DNA of 64,000 nt. Source: Prevotella melaninogenica ATCC 25845 (GTDB taxonomy: Bacteria; Bacteroidota; Bacteroidia; Bacteroidales; Bacteroidaceae). This document shows positions 36,357-43,740 of the stretch, one piece after another (position 1 is the first letter of the stretch; the number at the start of each line of letters is the position of its first letter). A program made the translations under genes and the position numbers. The stretch is taken from contig NC_014371.1 in the NCBI RefSeq assembly GCF_000144405.1, forward strand, positions 1,272,501-1,336,500. Reading direction: 5' to 3'. The notes beneath the pieces were generated by a model. That model saw only the letters and a list, made by a program, of their open reading frames with translations, did not search any database and was not told where the DNA came from.

Positions 36357-36596
36357 TTATTTGGTTATCAACTCTTTCACTTCTGCAAGGGATAACTTTT
36401 TCCCAGCTGATACGACTTTCTCGTCAATCACCAAAGCTGGAAGCCCTAAAATGTTATACTCCATGATTTTCAATAAATCTTCCTCTTTGATAAGGGTTGC
36501 ATCGCAACCTAATTCTGAAATAGCTTGTTTGGTAGTTTCGTACAAGGCTTTACAGCTTGAACATCCAGTTCCTAATACTTTAATTTCCATTGTCAT
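36357..36596 (-). CDS. arsE: ArsE-type small thioredoxin-like protein
   Basis: A 79-residue cytosolic redox protein. MTMEIKVLGTGCSSCKALYE carries the CxxC at C12 and C15; NILGLPALVIDEKVVSAGK contains the cis-Pro of the thioredoxin fold. It is a minimal thioredoxin of the MTH895/TM0996 kind. In the Bacteroides arsenic operon the equivalent is named ArsE and pairs with ArsF. A palindrome like the arsR operator lies in the gap between arsR and this gene, so expression may also start here under ArsR control. Confidence 0.8.
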   Translation of the reverse strand: MTMEIKVLGTGCSSCKALYETTKQAISELGCDATLIKEEDLLKIMEYNILGLPALVIDEKVVSAGKKLSLAEVKELITK

Positions 36597-36626
36597 TCTA
36601 CTTTAAAATTAATATGATTGTTTGAA

Positions 36627-36644
36627 GTTCGTAGAACTACGAAC
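36627..36644. promoter_or_regulatory. Second ArsR-type operator (internal)
   Basis: GTTCGTAGAACTACGAAC is an 18-bp perfect palindrome in the 72-bp gap between arsR and arsE. It fits the same consensus as the operator at the arsR promoter, GTTCGTAnnnnTRCGAAC. It suggests a second repression point or internal promoter; no clean -7 box overlaps it. Confidence 0.7.
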
Positions 36645-36668
36645 AACTGTTCCAAAAAAAAGGTACAG

Positions 36669-36995
36669 CTATTCACAGCACGAGGTACCTTTGCTTTTAG
36701 ACTCCCCTAAAAAAGCTGCAAACAAATTTCGGGCAAGTTTCCAGTTCTCCCAGTTTATACAATACCGGACTTTGGGCGTTTCTATTTCCCCCTGAATTAA
36801 ACCAGCTTCTTTCAATTCTTTCAAATGCTGCGAAACAGTTGCTTTAGCAATAGGTAGTTCTTCGTGAATATCACCGAAGAAGCAACTATCTTGTTTTGCC
36901 AAGAAAGCAAGAATAGCCATCCGTGTCGGATGTCCCATTGCTTTCGCAAACCGAGCAATCTGTTCCTGATCTGTTGTGTACCGTTTATTTTTCAT
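36669..36995 (-). CDS. arsR: ArsR/SmtB-family arsenic-responsive repressor
   Basis: About 108 residues from [20 protein letters not shown]. The frame is open to 37067, but that ATG lies upstream of the promoter/operator, so 36995 is chosen. A winged helix follows: [40 protein letters not shown] (recognition helix) and [17 protein letters not shown]. Candidate metalloid ligands are the Cys in KQDSCFF, the Cys in RYCIN and the terminal CCE. The classical ELCVCDLC motif is absent, so the arsenite site must differ from R773 ArsR. First gene of the operon, probably autoregulated. Confidence 0.9.
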   Translation of the reverse strand: MKNKRYTTDQEQIARFAKAMGHPTRMAILAFLAKQDSCFFGDIHEELPIAKATVSQHLKELKEAGLIQGEIETPKVRYCINWENWKLARNLFAAFLGESKSKGTSCCE

Positions 36996-37017
36996 TCCAA
37001 TTCTCCATTCTTCTTTA

Positions 37018-37039
37018 TTGTTCGCAAATATACGAACAA
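37018..37039 (-). promoter_or_regulatory. ars operon promoter embedded in an operator palindrome
   Basis: On the minus strand TTGTTCG and CGAACAA are perfect 7-bp inverted arms, and the 8 bp between them are exactly TATATTTG, a -7 box. A repressor on the palindrome would cover the promoter. The expected transcript start lies about 25 nt before the arsR ATG at 36995. Confidence 0.8.
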
Positions 37040-37085
37040 CTTTTTGAATAGCCAAATAATGCGGCATATTTTTCTATAGCAGAAG

Positions 37086-37366
37086 TCGTTAGGCACAGAG
37101 GCACCGTTGGTGCGTGGAGGAAAAGAGGATGTTTGCGAGTTTTACTAATGTTTTTGTCTACTTCATTACAAAACATTTGTTTTGCAAGATTTCTTAAAAC
37201 GTTTATTACCAAAGCTATCAGCAACACGTACACTACGGCTCTGTCGCTCTTTGTGCCTTCGGCACCTCCGTGAGATTGTTTGCTTTCACCTCCGTGTTCT
37301 CCCCCTCTCTGTGTGCCTTTTATATGTAGTAGGCTTACTTTATCACTCCATATTTCGGAAGAACCT
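37086..37366. mobile_element. Family E element, right-hand part (direct repeat flanking the ars operon)
   Basis: 281 bp matching 30984-31272 in the same orientation; the only length difference I find is an 8-bp duplication (CGTTTATT) in the left copy, plus scattered substitutions. The first ~98 bp of the element, with its left terminal repeat, are absent here. It ends exactly at the stop codon of the next gene (37367). Confidence 0.8.
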
Positions 37367-37834
37367 TTATTTATTGCCAATGTGGCATTTTTCAAAAGAA
37401 TGATCCATACAATAGATTTCAACTTCACCACAATTAATTTTCATTTTATCGTATGTATCTTGCAATGGAATCGTATCTATAACTTTATATTGCTGTGTAT
37501 CTATAACGATAACTTCTAACTCAGTAGCAATAAGTATTTTCTTTTCAAATATAGCCATTTCACAAAAAAGAAAGCCTAAGTCTAAATACATTATTCTACG
37601 TTTCAAGTCAAAATCATAGATAGCAAAATCTTGATCAATTCCTATAGCAAATATCTTTGGGAATACTTCTATGAACTGAGGCTGTAATAGGTCACTTGAC
37701 CAAGCAATTTTCGCATAGGAATCGCCTTCCACTATCTTCCCATATATTCGATAAGAATCATTATGATAGTCTTTGAATACTGAATCATAATTTAATCTTT
37801 TATATGTATCATAATCGATAATTTCAATGTTCAT
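37367..37834 (-). CDS. Unrecognised small soluble protein
   Basis: A 155-residue protein without signal peptide or membrane segment, starting MNIEIIDYDTYKRLNYDSVF. The body is made of short beta-strands with repeated hydrophobic-aromatic patterns (KIFAIGIDQDFAIYDFDLKR, EKKILIATELEVIVIDTQQY), like two or three blades of a propeller. I do not recognise the family. Its neighbours are other small orphan genes, suggesting an immunity or accessory role. The stop codon coincides with the first bases after the family E element, so the original C-terminus may have been longer. Confidence 0.55.
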   Translation of the reverse strand: MNIEIIDYDTYKRLNYDSVFKDYHNDSYRIYGKIVEGDSYAKIAWSSDLLQPQFIEVFPKIFAIGIDQDFAIYDFDLKRRIMYLDLGFLFCEMAIFEKKILIATELEVIVIDTQQYKVIDTIPLQDTYDKMKINCGEVEIYCMDHSFEKCHIGNK

Positions 37835-37884
37835 TTCTTTTTATTATATGTTTGAATCAAAATCATTACCGTAAAGAGACCAAT

Positions 37885-38781
37885 TTAATAATGCTTTATA
37901 TAATAATCGAAGTCTGCTTTATTTTTAGGGGCTATCTCACGCATTATAACCCCATACATTCCACTTGGTATTGGTGATTTCCAATAATCTAATCCCTTTC
38001 TCTTCAAGAAATTAACAACTTTCATTTTCTCTTTGTATGCCTTTGAACCAATTGGGTATACGCATTTACGTAGTTTATATAGAATATCTACTTCAAAAGT
38101 AGGGTAATCAGGCTTATCCACGTCTATTTCTGTAAACTTTCTGCGATAGTCTGCTCCTTTTTGTAGAAGATATAACATAATATCCATCCTATCATGAAAC
38201 ATACAATTTTCTATTGCGCAATTTCCAGTAGATGTTGCATAATTAATGTTTGCCCCTGCATCAACTAATAATTTAACCTTCTCAAAGGAGGAAAATACAG
38301 CAGCACTTAAAGCAAAATCTCTCATTGGTACAATCTCTCCCAAACCATCCTCCTTAACTCCACAAGCTGTTGAATTTGGGTCTCCTCTATACTTCAGTAA
38401 TAAAGCAAGTACTTTACTTGAAGGTCTTGTAAAGCGACAAGCTAATAAGACTGCACTTTCTCCAAAGTATTTAGTGGAGTCATCATGTGCATTAGGATTA
38501 GCTCCTAACTCTAATAATTTCTCAACAGATTCTATTTTATTAGTCCTTGTTGCTAACATCAAAAGAGTCTGCTTGTACTTTGGATCTCGATAATCTACAG
38601 GAATATGCATCTGTAAAACTTGTTTAGAAATCTCTGTAGTATCTTCATCTTCGACAGCCTCTGCAAAAGACCATGCAGGCGTATGTTTATACAACCTAAA
38701 ATCATCTCCTAACATATCTTTTACGTTAGGCTCTATACACGAAAAACCAACGAATAACACTAATAATAAAAGGTACTTCAT
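37885..38781 (-). CDS. Ankyrin-repeat lipoprotein
   Basis: About 298 residues from MKYLLLLVLFVGFSCIEPNV, a lipoprotein signal with Cys 15; an ATG two codons upstream is possible. Three or four ankyrin repeats follow, recognisable as KQTLLMLATRTNKIESVEKL with LELGANPNAHD, SAVLLACRF with LLLKYRGDPNS, and FALSAAVFSSFEKVKLLVDA with GANINYAT. A lysine-rich C-terminus follows. Such proteins mediate protein-protein contacts; in Bacteroidetes similar lipoproteins sit in toxin/immunity neighbourhoods. Target unknown. Confidence 0.75.
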   Translation of the reverse strand: MKYLLLLVLFVGFSCIEPNVKDMLGDDFRLYKHTPAWSFAEAVEDEDTTEISKQVLQMHIPVDYRDPKYKQTLLMLATRTNKIESVEKLLELGANPNAHDDSTKYFGESAVLLACRFTRPSSKVLALLLKYRGDPNSTACGVKEDGLGEIVPMRDFALSAAVFSSFEKVKLLVDAGANINYATSTGNCAIENCMFHDRMDIMLYLLQKGADYRRKFTEIDVDKPDYPTFEVDILYKLRKCVYPIGSKAYKEKMKVVNFLKRKGLDYWKSPIPSGMYGVIMREIAPKNKADFDYYIKHY

Positions 38782-38794
38782 ACTCATGATAATT

Positions 38795-39199
38795 TTATTC
38801 TTTATATCTTAAAATCCTTCCTATAAGTAAAATGAAAAAGCTTAAAATCCATACGTAGTATCCAATCTGCAATGAAACAATATCACTATGTTTTCCAGCT
38901 TCGTTAATAACAATATAGGGGCATCCGTGGAATAAGCATCCTAAAATGAGACTGCCTGTTAATAATATTATCCCGATATACTTTCTCTTTATAAATAAAG
39001 ATATCAAGAAAAGAATATTCGCATACCATGATATATAATAAACAGTTAGTTTGCTATTTATAAATACTCCAGCCCATCCCAAGAATAAAGCCGTGTATCC
39101 CATGTAATCAAAGGAACTATCTCTTACAGAGAAGCATGGTAGAAAGCAGCTAATTATAAATGTAATTAGACCTATAAAGGTTATAATTCTCATGTTCAT
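38795..39199 (-). CDS. Small four-helix membrane protein
   Basis: A 134-residue protein starting MNMRIITFIGLITFIISCFL with four hydrophobic segments (about 4-18, 32-47, 54-87 and 110-128) and very short loops. I do not recognise a family. It starts 8 bp before the ankyrin gene's end region on the same strand and so is probably cotranscribed with it. Weak base composition contrast: it is as AT-rich as its neighbours and more so than the core genes of the window. Confidence 0.5.
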   Translation of the reverse strand: MNMRIITFIGLITFIISCFLPCFSVRDSSFDYMGYTALFLGWAGVFINSKLTVYYISWYANILFLISLFIKRKYIGIILLTGSLILGCLFHGCPYIVINEAGKHSDIVSLQIGYYVWILSFFILLIGRILRYKE

Positions 39200-39263
39200 T
39201 TATATCCCTTTCTATTTAATTTGTTATAAGTCAATCTGTAAAGTATGTTTTGAAAGAACTAAC

Positions 39264-39782
39264 TTATTTATAAGTTATTTGCATGCGATCTATATAATAT
39301 ACGTGAGGAAAAGGTTCCTTTAGCACGTATCGTACTACGATATGATTGATAACTGAGTCCCCATAAATCTGATATAGGCTATCTGATTCATGAGTTGTTG
39401 AGATTTTATGCTGATTTCCCTTACATTCTACTTCAATTCCACTACTGGACCCCCTCCCTCCAGAACCTGTTGGAATATAAAACAATACTGGGAGTTGTTT
39501 GGTGAGATAACCTTTCAAACTTCTGCTTTTCAAATCGCATATAATGTAAAAGATTAACCAAACTACAAAAAACGCACAGCCTACAACATAAGAGTAGTAA
39601 TGCAGTTTATTCTTTATTTTAAGTATTATATAAGAAAACAGAAAAATCAAAATGTTTAATGATATCATATAGAAATACGTATCTATAATGACATACGCTC
39701 CCACATAGAGTAGTATCAACAGCCCCGCTAAGGCCAAGAAACACCAAGTAGCTTCTTCCTTTAATATTTTCTTTAGATTCAT
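39264..39782 (-). CDS. Membrane protein with soluble C-terminal domain, unknown
   Basis: A 172-residue protein starting MNLKKILKEEATWCFLALAG. Three hydrophobic segments lie in residues about 13-85. A polar region follows (LFYIPTGSGGRGSSSGIEVE) and then a small strand-rich tail ending PHVYYIDRMQITYK. No family is recognised. It belongs to the same leftward string of small AT-rich genes and may share their transcript. Confidence 0.5.
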   Translation of the reverse strand: MNLKKILKEEATWCFLALAGLLILLYVGAYVIIDTYFYMISLNILIFLFSYIILKIKNKLHYYSYVVGCAFFVVWLIFYIICDLKSRSLKGYLTKQLPVLFYIPTGSGGRGSSSGIEVECKGNQHKISTTHESDSLYQIYGDSVINHIVVRYVLKEPFPHVYYIDRMQITYK

Positions 39783-39891
39783 TGTCTCATCGAATATTTA
39801 TAACTAACTTCTCCAAGGAAAAGAATGCAGTTTTTGGCTGCCTTGGAGAGTTCTAAGAGGGAATTAATAAAAATGTCCTAATATACATAAT

Positions 39892-40281
39892 CTACATTCT
39901 CCTCCGCTCCTTCGGAAACTCCTTATCAACAATCCGCTTGATGATATAGTTGCGGATGAGCAGAGGAATACCGAAAATAAAAATCACTGGAATGAAAACT
40001 GGCACAAGAAGATGCAAATAGAGGTTTGCACGCCTTGACCTGAACGTTTCGCCTTCAAGATTATTACCTATAGGTATAGCCATAATCTCATTTCCGAAGA
40101 AGTAAAGCCATAGAGAGATGAGGATGATGATAGAACCTATCACATAAACATTGAGTACTGCCTTCTTGACAATTCTCGGCCGCTCCTTCTCGGGTACGCG
40201 CTGCAAAGAACGTACTGACTTGGCTATATTGTTTGCACGAGTATACTTGTCACCCAAGATTTTTTTAAACATCTTATTCAT
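39892..40281 (-). CDS. Small membrane protein, unknown
   Basis: A 129-residue protein starting MNKMFKKILGDKYTRANNIA. A basic N-terminal helix is followed by two membrane segments (VLNVYVIGSIIILISLWLYF and HLLVPVFIPVIFIFGIPLLI) with a short loop, and a very basic end KEFPKERRRM. No family is recognised. It begins 17 bp after the stop of the larger gene upstream, so the two are likely one operon. Confidence 0.5.
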   Translation of the reverse strand: MNKMFKKILGDKYTRANNIAKSVRSLQRVPEKERPRIVKKAVLNVYVIGSIIILISLWLYFFGNEIMAIPIGNNLEGETFRSRRANLYLHLLVPVFIPVIFIFGIPLLIRNYIIKRIVDKEFPKERRRM

Positions 40282-40298
40282 AAGTTTATCTTTTAGCC

Positions 40299-41423
40299 TT
40301 AACTGCCTTGAAGTATAAAATAATAAGGGGTCCTTGGATGATTGACATCGTCTCTTTCAAATAGTTGCAGTCCCTCAAAGAAGACATTGTCATCATTGAC
40401 CAGCTTGTCACAGACATGATTATGAATCTTATAAATGAGTTCAGATACTGTGAAGTAGCTACCATTGTCTGCTTGCAGGAACACTTTTTCTTCCCTTGAC
40501 TCTTCCAGTTCATCGTCCCAATGTTCGTACTGCACCAGGATACGACTGCCAATCAGCTTCAGTTCATCCGTCCAGACACCAGGGGTGTATTCGCCAGTGA
40601 TTTCTTCATTATACGCTTGCAATTCGTCTGCAAAAGCAGCCAACGAATAATATCTCTGTTGCCTGAAGCTCCACGCAATGCCGCATAGCAATTCTTTTGG
40701 GAATCCTGTACGCTGGTCTGTTTCCACAGGCTTTATCTGCTGGACTTCTTCTGGCAAGGCATCTGTAAAGAGACGGCCCGTATCCTTGCCGTATTTCAAT
40801 GCCAAGTTATAATATGACATACTGGCATCCTCGCCAATCATATCGTAGATGGACTTGCGAAGCTCTGGCAACAGGCGGAGGTCGTGATAGTTTATCCTGT
40901 CGCTATAGGCTTTATATCCTTGCAGCAGCAAAGCACTGGAGTAGTCTATGCTACCCGACTTCGAACCCCTGATTTTATATTCTTCTTCCTGCTGGCGAGA
41001 TAATTCCGTCCGAAATTTGAGCTCTCCACGTACAAGGTAGACCCCATCGTCATAGTTCAGAAAGAACTCTGGAAAGTCTAAGGTGTGGAAATCAACTGCC
41101 TCATAGGCATAATGCGTCCAGTCAAATCCCTGTCTGTTCCGTCGTTTGAAGCTGCTCTTATAGATGAAGCTGCCGGGAATGATAAATTCCCGACTATGTA
41201 ATTCAGGTGTATCGGATATTTCTTTATACACAGCGACCAGATAACAGTCTGAGAAGAAATCAAGAGCGCTATCCTTTCCAACCTGTTTCGTTAGCCGGCT
41301 AATATCCACAAGAATCTTGCCAAAAAAGTATTTCTTGTAATAATCATTATAGACATAAAAGATATCACCTTCTTTTATCTCTTTCTCAGCATGGGTTATA
41401 CCCCTGTTTAACTTGATTGCCAT
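40299..41423 (-). CDS. Soluble protein, possibly Imm26-like immunity protein with extension
   Basis: A 374-residue cytosolic protein. The N-terminal ~130 residues start MAIKLNRGITHAEKEIKEGD and continue IFYVYNDYYKKYFFGKILVD. This resembles the start of Imm26/CdiI-like immunity domains, which begin with a GD-I-F-V strand and a G-G-IL strand. The remainder contains a helical part (about 190-240) and a C-terminal strand-rich part ending RTPYYFILQGS. No catalytic motif is seen. Its neighbours fit a polymorphic-toxin immunity cluster, but no toxin gene is in the window. The family assignment is weak. Confidence 0.4.
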   Translation of the reverse strand: MAIKLNRGITHAEKEIKEGDIFYVYNDYYKKYFFGKILVDISRLTKQVGKDSALDFFSDCYLVAVYKEISDTPELHSREFIIPGSFIYKSSFKRRNRQGFDWTHYAYEAVDFHTLDFPEFFLNYDDGVYLVRGELKFRTELSRQQEEEYKIRGSKSGSIDYSSALLLQGYKAYSDRINYHDLRLLPELRKSIYDMIGEDASMSYYNLALKYGKDTGRLFTDALPEEVQQIKPVETDQRTGFPKELLCGIAWSFRQQRYYSLAAFADELQAYNEEITGEYTPGVWTDELKLIGSRILVQYEHWDDELEESREEKVFLQADNGSYFTVSELIYKIHNHVCDKLVNDDNVFFEGLQLFERDDVNHPRTPYYFILQGS

Positions 41424-41756
41424 AATTTTTCTTTATTACTTCATTACATTTATTTTGCAATTTATCAATACCACCATATTTATCAACTAAAGTTTCCCAC
41501 CCTAATAAATAGATAGAAAAATAACAGTTTGTCGAATTTTCTTTGTAAATTAGTAATCGCTAAAGAACTGATTTTAAAGACAAGACAACAAAACTGTTAT
41601 AGAAACAAAAATAGAGAAAATAAGTGAGTTATCCAAACTTTTGAGTGTTAAAACTCGAATGAGTGATGATTTATTTCATCTTTTTGGCAAGTTTGGCATC
41701 GGTCACCTGTTATCTCGTCTTTCATTGGAGAAACAGAACGGAGTTTCGACTTCGCA

Positions 41757-41945
41757 AGCAACTTGTTCACTCGTTGACTCGTCCACTTACCATGTTACTT
41801 TGTCTTTGATACAAGCAACTTGTTCACTTGTCCACTCGTTGACTCGTCCACTTATCCACTTACCATGTTACTCTGTCTTTTATTTACCCTGTCTACAAGC
41901 AACTGGTTGACTCGTCCACTCGTTGACTTGTCCACTTACCATGTT
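41757..41945. repeat. Family B repeats
   Basis: Minus-strand-oriented units: GCAACTTGTTCACTCGTTGA, CTCGTCCACTTACCATG and TTACTCTGTCTTTTATTTAC, three modules in succession. They lie in the 600-bp gap between the divergent groups of small orphan genes; 41424-41756 and 41946-42036 show no gene or promoter I can support. Confidence 0.8.
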
Positions 41946-42036
41946 ACCAATTGAAGTATCGAAATCACAGGATAAAGATAAAAATTGAAATGTAGCCCCC
42001 CAGAATTTGTTTTTAACAAAAAGATTAAGTAAATTC

Positions 42037-42192
42037 GCACTTGGTACTTGACTTTGCCAAATTTAAATTTAGAAACCAATTTTATGCCGAGCTATACGAT
42101 GGAGCAGAGTTGTATGAAGTTTTTAGCGATGGCAGAGAGATATTAAAAGTAATATTTAGCAAGAAAGAAAATAAATTTATATCTATAAAGTA
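42037..42192 (+). pseudogene. Tail of a lost gene (array family 2, fragment 1)
   Basis: The frame after a stop near 42033 reads HLVLDFAKFKFRNQFYAELY then DGAELYEVFSDGREILKVIF and KFISIK before TAA. The motif DGxEL(Y/W)EVFxDGRExL recurs in three further fragments downstream (42660-42961, 43484-43731, 44238-44328). It has no start codon and is 52 codons long, so it is a remnant. It ends 5 bp before the first array gene. Confidence 0.55.
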
Positions 42193-42197
42193 ATTTT

Positions 42198-42659
42198 ATG
42201 AGAACGTACAAACGAGGAAATTTTGCTATCTATCTATCACAAGAGTATTATTTTTATAAAACAGATAATCCTGATATGTTTGAATTAATAGATAGAAAGT
42301 GCCAATATGAAAAGTTGAGCAAAATAGGTTTCTTGCAACATAATAATATAATAAGCTATAAATATGTTTCAAAAAAAGATATTTCAAGCGCCTTTAATAC
42401 AATAACCTTTGTTAAATATAAGGGATTTAATTTCTTTGTAGAGAATTCTTCAGAAGGCAAATTTATACTTCGTCCATTAGAAGAAGCAATGAAATATTTC
42501 AAAGATTTTCCAAGACACGGATATGACCCCATATATGAGGCGATGGAAGAGGAAATTTCTGACATTTGGGAGGAACGCAGACCAATAGAGGGTTTCAAAT
42601 TTGATGTAGAGCCAATTGTTTATCTTAAAAAAGATGGTATTTGGTTGGTGGAGGAGTAA
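42198..42659 (+). CDS. Array family 1 protein, copy 1 (unknown; immunity-like)
   Basis: A 153-residue soluble protein starting MRTYKRGNFAIYLSQEYYFY. The C-terminal ~40 residues carry a signature shared with two paralogues in this window: IWEERRPIEGFKFDVEPIVY followed by LKKDGIWL. The rest has diverged strongly among the three, while length is similar. No signal peptide or membrane segment. Small, very divergent tandem paralogues next to decayed partner fragments suggest an immunity-gene array, but no family is recognised. The region after its stop continues in the same frame into a decayed partner gene. Confidence 0.55.
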   Translation: MRTYKRGNFAIYLSQEYYFYKTDNPDMFELIDRKCQYEKLSKIGFLQHNNIISYKYVSKKDISSAFNTITFVKYKGFNFFVENSSEGKFILRPLEEAMKYFKDFPRHGYDPIYEAMEEEISDIWEERRPIEGFKFDVEPIVYLKKDGIWLVEE

Positions 42660-42961
42660 AACAAGGACATTAAGTTGCATCTTTTAAATAATAGTTGTGT
42701 GGTCATAAGATTCAAATCAAAAGATATTCCTGAAAATATTGTTATCCCCAAAGGTGGTACTTTTGATGATTAGGATTCTCCTTTCACTTCACATAGTTTT
42801 ACAGCTGGAATAAAAGGAAGAATTGGGGTTCCAGAATTTACGATACCAAGAGGTCTTGGAGTTTCTATTGAAGATGGAACTGAAATTTGGAAGATAACAC
42901 GTGATGATAAGCAAACCTTATATGCAGTATTCAAAGAAGGAAAATTTATAGTTATCAAATG
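42660..42961 (+). pseudogene. Decayed array family 2 gene, fragment 2
   Basis: In the same frame as the preceding gene and directly after its stop: NKDIKLHLLNNSCVVIRFKS, KDIPENIVIPKGGTFDD, an internal TAG, then DSPFTSHSFTAGIKGRIGVP, EFTIPRGLGVSIEDGTEIWK and TLYAVFKEGKFIVIK with a TGA. The internal stop and lack of a start make it a pseudogene. It overlaps the next gene's first bases (ATGATG at 42959). Confidence 0.6.
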
Positions 42962-43468
42962 ATGAAAATAGAAAAAAAGGTAGGTAAGCGAATCTTAATA
43001 AATGGAAAAGAACTACGATTAGATACTTACTGTAATAATGACAATATGTGGTTCTGGTATATCTATACGAAAGAAGAGGTTGATTCAAGGTTATTCTCAA
43101 AAAGCGGAGAGTATTTTAAGCTATTCCTTAAAATGGATCAGAAGTATCCTTATTCCGCCTATGAAAGTCGCATGTATTGCATTTACTTGGGGTACAAGTA
43201 TGAAGTTGAGAATATATGGCATGGATTATTCATACTATCCCCCAACGAACGTAAAACGAGAAGACACCTTAAGCTAAATGACCATGATGATAGCCGAATA
43301 GAAGTTCCTTATGAGGAATTCATAGCTTCATCTCCAATTATTTGGGAAGAGCGAAAGCCTATTTCTGATTTTGTTTTTGATGTAGAACCATTAGTCTATC
43401 TGTTCAAAGATAATTCATATATTGAAGAGAATCTGCATGGTGCATGGTATAAGAGAAACATCAAATAA
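42959..43468 (+). CDS. Array family 1 protein, copy 2 (unknown; immunity-like)
   Basis: A 169-residue soluble protein; two adjacent ATGs at 42959 and 42962 are equivalent starts (MMKIEKKVGKRILINGKELR). The shared C-terminal signature is IWEERKPISDFVFDVEPLVY. The middle has many aromatic residues (NDNMWFWYIYTKEEVDS). Divergence from the two siblings is high outside the signature, as expected for genes under diversifying selection. The following 260 bp are again a decayed family 2 gene. Confidence 0.55.
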   Translation: MMKIEKKVGKRILINGKELRLDTYCNNDNMWFWYIYTKEEVDSRLFSKSGEYFKLFLKMDQKYPYSAYESRMYCIYLGYKYEVENIWHGLFILSPNERKTRRHLKLNDHDDSRIEVPYEEFIASSPIIWEERKPISDFVFDVEPLVYLFKDNSYIEENLHGAWYKRNIK

Positions 43469-43483
43469 AGCGCGAATGAATAA

Positions 43484-43731
43484 TTGTAATCCGATTTAAA
43501 TAAGAAGATACCTCACAGATACTTGTCATCCCTACTTCAGAAGATATGGATTATCCATTTACTTCCATAGGATTTATCTCTGGTAACAATGGTAGATTAG
43601 GAATACCTGAATGAAATTTGCTACAAAGGATAGATTTTGAAGATGGCACTGAACTTTGGGAAGTTTTCAATGATGGAAGAGAAACGCTGCGAGCAGTGTA
43701 TAAAGATGGAAAGTTTAATACAATAAAATAA
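43484..43731 (+). pseudogene. Decayed array family 2 gene, fragment 3
   Basis: A frame with two internal stops reads IRFK, stop, EDTSQILVIPTSEDMDYPFT, SIGFISGNNGRLGIPE, stop, NLLQRIDFEDGTELWEVFND and ETLRAVYKDGKFNTIK with a TAA. It aligns along its whole length with the fragment at 42660 (VIRFK, VIP, PFTS, G-I-G-GRxGxPE, EDGTExW, K-GKF-xIK). Confidence 0.65.
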
Positions 43732-43740
43732 TTTTGTTAT

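Noticed and set aside
36996..37067. Longer arsR start (24 extra residues)
   Set aside because: It would place the start codon upstream of the promoter/operator palindrome at 37018-37039; the homologous part begins at MKNKR.
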